From Anaerolineales bacterium (lineage in GTDB: Bacteria; Chloroflexota; Anaerolineae; Anaerolineales; Villigracilaceae), in NCBI GenBank assembly GCA_024763295.1, contig JANTFU010000193.1, positions 1 through 5,011 on the forward strand: a stretch of 5,011 nucleotides of DNA, in the 5' to 3' direction. Under the pieces are notes generated by a model. It did no database searches. It worked only from the letters and a program-made list of their open reading frames with translations, and had not been told where the DNA came from. The position numbers and the translations under genes are program-made. This document shows positions 1-5,011 of the stretch, piece after piece; position 1 is the stretch's first letter; each line of letters starts with the position of its first letter.

Positions 1-1506
1 GGCAGTGATTACCCAGCCAGTTGGAACGGACAATCCCCAATCGAAGCTTACTATCTTGCCAATCTGCTGCCATGCGCTCCGCAGTTTGGCGAAGCCTTGC
101 TAAAAAACTTCGTTGCCGTGCAGGATGAAGACGGCAATATCGACCAGAAAATCGGTCTCGCCGGGCAGCGCAGCCGCATTCTCGCCGCGCCTTTTTTGGC
201 GTCACTGGCGTGGAAGCTCTACAAACAGAGCGAAAACAAGTTCTTCCTGACCGAAATTTACCCCGCGCTCTTTAATTTTTTTTGGGCGTGGTTTGCGCCT
301 GAGCATGACCGCAATAGCGACACATTACCCGAATGGCAGCACCCCACTCAGATTAGTTTTGAAGACCACCCGCTTTTCAATACTTGGCATCGCTGGGCGC
401 GGGGCGTCGATATTGCTGCCGTTCACAGCCCGGCGCTTTTTGCCGCGCTCTATCACGAAGCCGAAGCCCTGCGCAAAATTAGCGGGCTGATTGGCAAAAA
501 TAGCGACCAGATTGTCGTCAGCAAGCAAGCCGAGATATTACAGAAAGGCACCGCTGCCTGTTGGGATGCACGCCGCGCGAATTATCGCTATCTCGACCGT
601 GACTCAAACCTTGCTCTGCGCGGCAAAATTTTGCATCGCGGCAAGGGCGGCGGTGAAATTAAATTCAAAGAGAGCTTCGAAAAACCCATTCGCTTGCACG
701 TCGAAGTCATCACCGCGGACGGTGCCATCCGTCGCCCGGAAGTTGACATCAGCGAGTTTGTGACCAAGCTCGGCGACGACGAAACCCTGACCCCGCTCGA
801 TTTCAAGCGCTCGAATGGCGGTTCGGCTGCCACCAGCAAAAAGGTTTTCACACGCATCGGCAAGGTGAGCATCTACAATCTCGAAGACGATGATAAGGTG
901 ATTATTCGTTCAGTGGATTTAAGCGGGGATGACCAAACTTTGTTGCTGCCGCTTTGGGCAGGTTTGGCGGATGAAAAACAGGCGAATGCGCTCGTGAACC
1001 GAACTTTGCTCAACGCCGATAAATTTGACCGTCCCTTTGGCTTGCCAGCTTGCCCCGTCCCCCCGACGAAGGAAGCCGAGGCAAGCTGCTTGAGTGTACA
1101 CCTGCCCTGGAATCAACTCGTGATTGAGGGGTTACTGCGCTACGAGTATGTTAACGAGGCAACGCGCTTTTTTGTCCATTTAATGCAGGGCGTTTTGCAA
1201 AATTTACGTCAGAACAATGCTTTTTATCAATATTACAATGCCGAAGTTGGCACAGGCGTGGGCGAGCGCAACGCCTTGAGCGGACTGGCGCCAACCGGCT
1301 TATTCCTTGAACTCTTGGGGGTGCGCATCATCTCGGATAGGCGCGTGCGGCTTGAACGGCAGAATCCCTTCCCGTGGGCGGTAACGGTACGCTATCGTGG
1401 GTTAACGATTAAACGGGAGATGCAAAAGACCACCGTTACGTTTTTAAACGGCGAGCAAGTGGAGGTCACGGACGATGTTCCGTGCATCGTCTCATTGCCT
1501 GTCTGA
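1..1506 (+). CDS. MGH1/GH63-like glycoside hydrolase-type protein, 5'-truncated by window edge
   Basis: The frame is open from base 1, giving 501 codons and a TGA stop, so the true start lies upstream. A TTG at 97 is internal, because the preceding residues (DYPASWNGQSP, then AYYLAN) fit the family. It resembles (alpha/alpha)6-barrel glycosidases of the MGH1/GH63/GH37 group, which hydrolyse alpha-glucosides or related sugars by inversion. In fragment numbering, barrel signatures are LPEWQHP at 109-115, FEDHPLF at 120-126, PWNQLVIEGLLRY from 369 and FYQYYN at 408-413. Residues about 209-305 look like an inserted beta-sandwich domain, followed by QTLLLPLWAG. Residues about 430-501 look like a C-terminal beta domain (NPFPWAVTVRYRG). 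At the two positions where clan members have the catalytic Asp and Glu, I align E121 and Q410, so activity is uncertain. No signal peptide can be judged. The substrate is unknown. The fold assignment is fairly firm; the enzymatic role is inference. Confidence 0.72.
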   Translation, partial: GSDYPASWNGQSPIEAYYLANLLPCAPQFGEALLKNFVAVQDEDGNIDQKIGLAGQRSRILAAPFLASLAWKLYKQSENKFFLTEIYPALFNFFWAWFAPEHDRNSDTLPEWQHPTQISFEDHPLFNTWHRWARGVDIAAVHSPALFAALYHEAEALRKISGLIGKNSDQIVVSKQAEILQKGTAACWDARRANYRYLDRDSNLALRGKILHRGKGGGEIKFKESFEKPIRLHVEVITADGAIRRPEVDISEFVTKLGDDETLTPLDFKRSNGGSAATSKKVFTRIGKVSIYNLEDDDKVIIRSVDLSGDDQTLLLPLWAGLADEKQANALVNRTLLNADKFDRPFGLPACPVPPTKEAEASCLSVHLPWNQLVIEGLLRYEYVNEATRFFVHLMQGVLQNLRQNNAFYQYYNAEVGTGVGERNALSGLAPTGLFLELLGVRIISDRRVRLERQNPFPWAVTVRYRGLTIKREMQKTTVTFLNGEQVEVTDDVPCIVSLPV

Positions 1507-1542
1507 TCTTTTGATTCCCTATTCCCTTGTTTTGAGAAAATT

Positions 1543-3444
1543 ATGGAAGAATTATCCGGACACACGATTTTAGAAGTTGAAGGTGTGATTTTGTTGCTGC
1601 TGATTGTTGCCTTGGTGGTGGCATGGGCAGCGAAACGTTTGCGCCTACCGTATACGGTGGGGCTGGTTTTGGTGGGGCTATTTATCACGCCGGTTTTTCA
1701 TTTTGAAGTTTCTGCGCCGCCCGAGTTGATTTTGGGGCTGTTGGTGCCGCCGCTACTTTTTGAAGCTGCCTTTCATATTCGCATTGACGATTTGAAACGC
1801 GATTTGAAGATGATTGGCGTTTTGGCAATTCCCGGGGTGATTTTGACGACCATTTTGGTCGGTTATATGGTGCATCTCTGGGCAAATATCGCGCTTGAGA
1901 TCGCGCTGCTTTTTGGTGCGCTAATTGCGGCGACAGACCCCGTTGCGGTTGTAGCACTTTTCAAGCAGTTGGGCGTGCCGAAGCGTTTGCAGGTTTTGCT
2001 GGAAGGTGAGAGCCTTTTCAACGATGGCACGGCGATTGTGATGTTTGGCGTGATGCTCGAAATCGCCATGAAGGGGGATGTGAATTTGATGTCGGGGATT
2101 GGTAAATTCATTTGGATTGCAGGCGGAGGGATGCTAATCGGTTGGTTGCTGGGGCTTTTGGCATCCCAATTTATCGGCAGGATTGACGATGCCCTGATGG
2201 AGACCACGATTACAACCACACTGGCTTTTGGCGCGTATTTGCTCGGCGAAGCGATTGGTGTCAGCGGTGTTTTGGCGGTGGTTGTGGCTGGCATTGTGAA
2301 TGGTAATATTGGTCCGCGTGGGATGTCACCGACGACCAAAATTGTAGTCAATAATTTTTGGGAATATATTGCTTTCTTAGCCAATTCGATTATCTTTTTG
2401 CTGATTGGGTTGACGATTAATTTGCAAATTTTGAGCGAAAATCTGGGGTCTATCTTTGTTGCGATACTCGCGGTTTTGATTGCGCGTGCAGTCGGTATTT
2501 ATGGATTTTCTGCCTTTTCGCGCGACATTCAAACCAAATGGAAGCATATTCTTTATTGGGGCGGGTTGCGTGGTGCGATTGTATTGGCGTTGGCATTGAG
2601 CATTCCGCGTACGCTGGACGGCTATGAAACTGTTTTGGCAATGTCGTTCGGCGTGGTGCTTTTCACGTTGGTGGTACAAGGTTTTTCGATGGAAAAACTT
2701 GTTCATGGGCTGCGTTTGGTGCATCGTTCAACCATTCAGGAAAGGTATGAACGCCGCCATGCGCGCTTTGTTGCGAATCGCGCCGCAGCCGAACATCTTG
2801 AAAAAATGAGCCAACAGGGTTTGCTTTCGGCTCATATTTGGGAACAGATGCGTCCGCTCTTTCAGGAGCGCGAAGCGATTTATGTGAATGAACTCAAAGA
2901 TATGTTGGCGGCTAATCCTGCTGTGGAATTGGAAGAACTGGATGCTGCGCGCCACGAAGCCTTGCGCGTGGAGCGTTCGGCGCTGGGCGGTCTTTATCGT
3001 GACGGGGTCATCTCAGAGGAGACATACAGCGACCTTGCCGGCGAGGTGGACGCGGCGATCGTTGAGCCGCATCTAAACTGGTCACAGCTTTTGCGGCTAG
3101 GGGATGGGAAGCAAGCTGAGGTCAACAAAATGATGGCAGTCGTGATTCAGGAAGATGATTTGCAGAATGCTATTAAGGGGCTGCGCCGTGCTGGTTTTAG
3201 CGTGAACCAACTCCCCAGCACGGGCGGTTTTCTTAGTCATCGTAACCTAACGCTGCTAATTGGCATTTCTGAAGGGCGCGAAAAAGATGTCGTCAGCACC
3301 CTTGACCGTTACTGTCATCGGCGTGTGGAGCATATCCGCACGCCTTTCCTAGAAGGCGGCTTCCTGCCACAGCGAGCGGTTCCCGTAGAAGTTGGCGGTG
3401 CGACCATCTTTACCTTTGAAGTTGAGGCTTACCATGAATTCTAA
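1543..3444 (+). CDS. CPA1 (NhaP-type) Na+/H+ antiporter with C-terminal PstA/DarA-like domain
   Basis: This 633-residue inner-membrane protein should exchange Na+ or K+ for H+. About 12 hydrophobic segments span residues 10-389. CPA1 signatures are ATDP at 130-133 (unwound helix crossing) and EGESLFNDG at 154-162, with E156, N160 and ion-binding D161. GGLRGA follows at 340-345 with conserved R343. Residues about 395-525 form a charged helical cytoplasmic region like the C-tail of NhaP/YjcE proteins. Residues 529-633 match the PII-like cyclic-di-AMP receptor family (PF06153, DarA/PstA/YaaQ): MMAVVIQEDD, STGGFL at 559-564, N568, and VEVGGATIF near the end. Plain NhaP proteins lack this domain. 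The fused domain has S553 and N555 where PstA has Arg and Thr, so cyclic-di-AMP binding is not assured. ATG 1543 is the only possible upstream start, since the frame reaches the previous gene's TGA with no other start codon. A weak GAG lies 6 bases ahead of it. The transporter call is firm; gating by a nucleotide is inference. Confidence 0.93.
   Translation: MEELSGHTILEVEGVILLLLIVALVVAWAAKRLRLPYTVGLVLVGLFITPVFHFEVSAPPELILGLLVPPLLFEAAFHIRIDDLKRDLKMIGVLAIPGVILTTILVGYMVHLWANIALEIALLFGALIAATDPVAVVALFKQLGVPKRLQVLLEGESLFNDGTAIVMFGVMLEIAMKGDVNLMSGIGKFIWIAGGGMLIGWLLGLLASQFIGRIDDALMETTITTTLAFGAYLLGEAIGVSGVLAVVVAGIVNGNIGPRGMSPTTKIVVNNFWEYIAFLANSIIFLLIGLTINLQILSENLGSIFVAILAVLIARAVGIYGFSAFSRDIQTKWKHILYWGGLRGAIVLALALSIPRTLDGYETVLAMSFGVVLFTLVVQGFSMEKLVHGLRLVHRSTIQERYERRHARFVANRAAAEHLEKMSQQGLLSAHIWEQMRPLFQEREAIYVNELKDMLAANPAVELEELDAARHEALRVERSALGGLYRDGVISEETYSDLAGEVDAAIVEPHLNWSQLLRLGDGKQAEVNKMMAVVIQEDDLQNAIKGLRRAGFSVNQLPSTGGFLSHRNLTLLIGISEGREKDVVSTLDRYCHRRVEHIRTPFLEGGFLPQRAVPVEVGGATIFTFEVEAYHEF
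3424..3427 (+). promoter_or_regulatory. Shine-Dalgarno site inside the antiporter gene, for the next gene
   Basis: GAGG lies 6 bases before ATG 3434 and inside the antiporter's last codons. It supports 3434 as the start. The alternative ATG at 3449, which would give the family-typical MKMIIA N-terminus, has only a poor AAG-type site upstream. Confidence 0.6.
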
Positions 3445-3715
3445 GAACATGAAAATGATTATTGCGATTGTGCGCGATTTAGACGAAGACAGAGTGTTAC
3501 AGGCGCTCTTAAAAGAAGAATATCGCGTAACACGAATCGCATCGAGCGGTGGCTTTTTTCGACGTGGGAATGCTACCTTTATGATTGGCGTTAGAAAAGA
3601 AAAAGTTGACGATGTGATTGGCATTATCCGCGAACACTGCGCCCCAACGCTCGATTTGGCGGTTAAACACGCCACCATCTTTGTGCTCGACGTAGACCAC
3701 TACGAACAAGTCTAA
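3434..3715 (+). CDS. Stand-alone DarA/PstA-like (PII-like) nucleotide-binding protein
   Basis: This 93-residue soluble protein belongs to the cyclic-di-AMP receptor family (PF06153). Members are trimeric, PII-like signal proteins without enzymatic activity. The N-terminus (KMIIAIV, residues 7-13) and the core are close to Bacillus PstA/DarA. It has R31 and T33, then SSGGFF at 37-42, N46, the strand FMIGV at 49-53, and a C-terminal ATIFVLDVDHYEQV ending with Gln at the penultimate position. These match residues I recall as contacting cyclic di-AMP in PstA structures. The usual length is about 109 residues; here the loop before the last strand is shortened and the family's PVEVEVGG stretch is reduced to KHA. 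The gene overlaps the antiporter by 11 bases in another frame, which implies co-expression and likely translational coupling. It probably reports ligand status to the antiporter, which carries a domain of the same family. The family call is strong; ligand and partner are inference. Confidence 0.88.
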   Translation: MNSKNMKMIIAIVRDLDEDRVLQALLKEEYRVTRIASSGGFFRRGNATFMIGVRKEKVDDVIGIIREHCAPTLDLAVKHATIFVLDVDHYEQV

Positions 3716-3735
3716 AGAGTATTCAGAACGATACA

Positions 3736-3763
3736 CCGAATACCGAATACCGAATACTGAACA
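3736..3763 (+). repeat. 7-bp tandem repeat CCGAATA, three perfect units plus one degenerate unit
   Basis: Perfect units lie at 3736-3742, 3743-3749 and 3750-3756. CTGAACA at 3757-3763 is a diverged fourth unit that includes the A of the next gene's ATG. GTATTC at 3719-3724 is the reverse complement of the GAATAC present in each unit, so a small stem could form in several registers. The repeat fills the place where a Shine-Dalgarno site would be expected, and none is visible there. Confidence 0.85.
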
Positions 3764-4722
3764 TGTCTTCCATCAGCTTACCGCTCATCTCTCGAAAAAA
3801 AGACGGGAATCTCCGTCAAGTCAACATTCTGCGCGACCTGCCAAAAATCGCGGACTTGGTGGAATTATGTTTCCACAATATCGATCGTGAAGGCAAGCGC
3901 TATGTCGAGCAAATGCGTCATGCTGGTGAAAACCGCCGCCGCTTACAATGGACGAATGCCGATATGCCTCTGCTTGGCTATGTTTGGGAGCAAGACGGGC
4001 AAATTGTCGGGAATATCAGCATCGTTCCTTTTCCAAAACGACACTTCTTACTCGCCAATATCGCCGTTCATCCGGACTATCGTCAGCGTGGCATCGCTCG
4101 AAAACTGACCGCTCGCGGCATAGCCTTTGCTCACGAACGTGGATCAAACAACATCTGGCTACATGTCGAAAAAGACAACGAGATTGCCATTCACCTTTAT
4201 CGCAGTCTCGGCTTTCAAGGCAAAGCCCTGCGGACAACTTGGGATGCTGCCACTGCTGTCCCCGCGTCTCTCTCATTAAAAAATCACCAAATTACAACCC
4301 AAGTTGGGCGCTACTGGTCACAGCACAACATCTGGCTTGAGCACGCCTACCCACCGTCCCTGCGTTGGTACCGTATGCCAAACTTCCAGATATTAGCGCC
4401 CGGCATCAAAAATTGGCTCTATCGAATCTTTGTGGAACACGATATCCGCCAATGGGCGCTCACCCAAAACGGAATGCCTCAAGCATTGCTCAGTTGGATT
4501 CCGACTTATACGCTACGCTCCCCCCTTTGGTTGGCAGCCGCCCCGGGAGTGGATGCCGCGGCGCTAGCTACTTTACTGCAACGCGCCCGCAAAGAACTGG
4601 GTACGCGCAAAAGCGATCTTTACATCGACTATCCTGCCCGCCAAAACGCCGAAGCCTTCAGGCAAGCGGGTTTCAACCCCCGTCGCACCCTGCTCTGGAT
4701 GTACGCATCGGGTAGGCACTAA
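3763..4722 (+). CDS. GNAT-family N-acetyltransferase with degenerate second GNAT-like half
   Basis: This 319-residue, probably cytoplasmic protein should transfer an acetyl group from acetyl-CoA to an amine; the acceptor is unknown. The N-terminal GNAT domain spans about residues 18-155. It has VGNISIVPF near 82-90, the strand LANIAVHPDY at 97-106, the acetyl-CoA pyrophosphate-binding loop RQRGIA at 107-112, and NEIAIHLYRSLGFQ at 139-152. Residues about 165-319 look like a second, worn GNAT fold. This half ends in ARQNAEAFRQAGFNPRR followed by a hydrophobic strand, which resembles the last GNAT helix and strand, but it has no clear RxxGxG/A loop. Single-domain GNATs are about 150-180 residues, so this is double length. 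ATG 3763 has no Shine-Dalgarno site because the heptad repeat abuts it. Translation may depend on upstream coupling, although the gap is 47 bases, or the start may be slightly further in. The gene is A/C-rich on the coding strand, unlike the G/T-rich antiporter gene. The family call is firm; the substrate is not recognised. Confidence 0.88.
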   Translation: MSSISLPLISRKKDGNLRQVNILRDLPKIADLVELCFHNIDREGKRYVEQMRHAGENRRRLQWTNADMPLLGYVWEQDGQIVGNISIVPFPKRHFLLANIAVHPDYRQRGIARKLTARGIAFAHERGSNNIWLHVEKDNEIAIHLYRSLGFQGKALRTTWDAATAVPASLSLKNHQITTQVGRYWSQHNIWLEHAYPPSLRWYRMPNFQILAPGIKNWLYRIFVEHDIRQWALTQNGMPQALLSWIPTYTLRSPLWLAAAPGVDAAALATLLQRARKELGTRKSDLYIDYPARQNAEAFRQAGFNPRRTLLWMYASGRH

Positions 4723-4759
4723 GAAACGCACATCCCGCAGCTAACTTAATACGCGGCTG

Positions 4760-4768
4760 TGTTAAAAT
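4760..4768 (+). promoter_or_regulatory. Candidate extended -10 promoter for the last gene
   Basis: TGTTAAAAT contains a TGn extension followed by the -10-like TAAAAT at 4763-4768. It lies 35 bases before the ATG at 4804, which would leave a leader of roughly 25-30 bases. No convincing -35 box sits 16-18 bases upstream; TAACTT at 4742-4747 is only 15 bases away. This fits an extended -10 promoter that starts a new transcription unit after the acetyltransferase gene. Confidence 0.45.
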
Positions 4769-4793
4769 AGGCGTAGTATTTCAACTTTCCTAC

Positions 4794-4797
4794 AGGA
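4794..4797 (+). promoter_or_regulatory. Shine-Dalgarno site for the last gene
   Basis: AGGA lies 6 bases upstream of ATG 4804. It is the best ribosome binding site in the window and fixes this start, although the open frame is cut by the window end. Confidence 0.75.
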
Positions 4798-4803
4798 AAA
4801 AAG

Positions 4804-5011
4804 ATGAGAATCATAGACAAAACTCCCTTTCTTGAAAAAGACGGCTCTATCAACATTGTCAATCGCATCAAAGGCACCTTGCAAAATGGGTTTTCCTGGT
4901 ATGGTAACCTGCAAGCACAAGAGCGTGCGCTCAAATATTTCGACAAACAATTTGATAAAACCTACACCCTAATCCGCAACCATACGCTGGGAAAGTCACA
5001 GATTACTATCC
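4804..5011 (+). CDS. N-terminal fragment of an unrecognised protein, possibly NERD-like; truncated by window end
   Basis: The frame opens at ATG 4804 behind a good Shine-Dalgarno site and stays open for 69 full codons to the window end. The fragment starts MRIIDKTPFLEKDGSINIVN and continues with NGFSWYGNLQAQERALKYFDKQF, then TYTLIRNHTLGKSQITI. It is soluble and mixed-charge, with no signal peptide or membrane segment. The last part looks like an alpha-helix followed by beta-strands. This suggests the start of a nuclease-related (NERD-like) fold of the kind I loosely recall from Chloroflexota hypothetical proteins, where a line such as 'TLIRNFTLPGS' precedes the core strands. No catalytic residue is visible in the fragment, so no function is assigned. 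It likely has its own promoter and is not in the same operon as the genes before it. Confidence 0.7.
   Translation, partial: MRIIDKTPFLEKDGSINIVNRIKGTLQNGFSWYGNLQAQERALKYFDKQFDKTYTLIRNHTLGKSQITI

Noticed and set aside
97..99. TTG as the start of the glycosidase-like gene
   Set aside because: The frame is open to base 1 and the upstream residues (DYPASWNGQSP, AYYLAN) continue the conserved family sequence, so the gene is truncated by the window.
276..283. Run of eight T in the glycosidase-like gene as a frameshift or phase-variation site
   Set aside because: It encodes ordinary Phe codons in an intact, conserved frame, so there is no sign of an alternative product.
1507..1542. Cyclic-di-AMP riboswitch or other leader before the antiporter
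   Set aside because: The gap is only 36 bases, too short for a ydaO-type riboswitch, and shows no structure or clear promoter.
1863..2384. 173-codon open frame on the minus strand
   Set aside because: It is antisense to the conserved transmembrane core of the antiporter. Its Ser/Pro/Ile-rich composition is what the complement of hydrophobic codons gives, and it has no recognisable motif.
2377..2724. 115-codon open frame on the minus strand
   Set aside because: It is antisense to the antiporter's conserved GGLRG region, and its Gln/Asn/Arg-rich content is a typical shadow.
3392..3394. TTG as an earlier start for the small DarA-like gene
   Set aside because: The extra 14 residues are not conserved in the family and there is no ribosome site. 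ATG 3434 has GAGG at proper spacing.
3719..3757. Inverted GTATTC/GAATAC pairing as a transcription terminator after the DarA-like gene
   Set aside because: The stem is short and AT-rich with a long loop and no T-run, so it does not look like an intrinsic terminator.
3948..4340. 130-codon open frame on the plus strand
   Set aside because: It is an out-of-frame shadow of the GNAT domain, with Ser/Arg/Cys-rich composition and no ribosome site.
4723..4762. Possible terminator after the acetyltransferase gene (CAGC ... GCTG)
   Set aside because: There are only four paired bases with a 14-base loop and no following T-run.

Overview
The window (5011 bases) reads as ordinary bacterial chromosome. 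It is densely coded, and all five recognised genes lie on the + strand: a 5'-truncated glycoside-hydrolase-like gene, a CPA1-type Na+/H+ antiporter with a fused PII-like C-terminal domain, a small stand-alone PII-like protein, a double-GNAT acetyltransferase, and the first 69 codons of an unrecognised gene. The protein styles (MGH1-like glycosidase with an inserted beta domain, DarA/PstA-type proteins, the last gene's N-terminus) and the heptad tandem repeat in an intergenic gap resemble Chloroflexota, perhaps Anaerolineae. That assignment is an inference from recalled similarity and was not searched.

Layout. Bases 1-1506 are the 3' part of the glycosidase-like gene, open from the first base. 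After a 36-base gap comes the antiporter (1543-3444). Its C-terminal ~105 residues resemble the cyclic-di-AMP receptor PstA/DarA (YaaQ). The next gene (3434-3715) overlaps it by 11 bases and encodes a stand-alone protein of the same DarA family. After 47 bases that hold a 7-bp tandem repeat reaching the start codon, the acetyltransferase gene runs from 3763 to 4722. An 81-base gap with an extended -10 promoter candidate and a good Shine-Dalgarno site then leads into the last, truncated gene (4804 onward).

How it may work together. The antiporter and the small DarA-like protein form a tight, probably translationally coupled pair, and both carry the same type of ligand-binding fold. Cyclic di-AMP is an established controller of K+/Na+ and osmotic homeostasis in Gram-positive bacteria, so a nucleotide-gated Na+/H+ or K+/H+ antiporter is the natural hypothesis. 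The two DarA-like domains keep different parts of the family signature. The stand-alone copy keeps the R-x-T/GGF/GN residues and a penultimate Gln but has a shortened C-terminal half. The fused copy has the full-length C-terminal half but has lost the R-x-T pair and carries Glu for that Gln. This could mean a sensor plus adaptor, or a mixed oligomer. The flanking glycosidase and acetyltransferase genes show no evident functional link to this pair. No RNA gene, mobile element or CRISPR array was seen.
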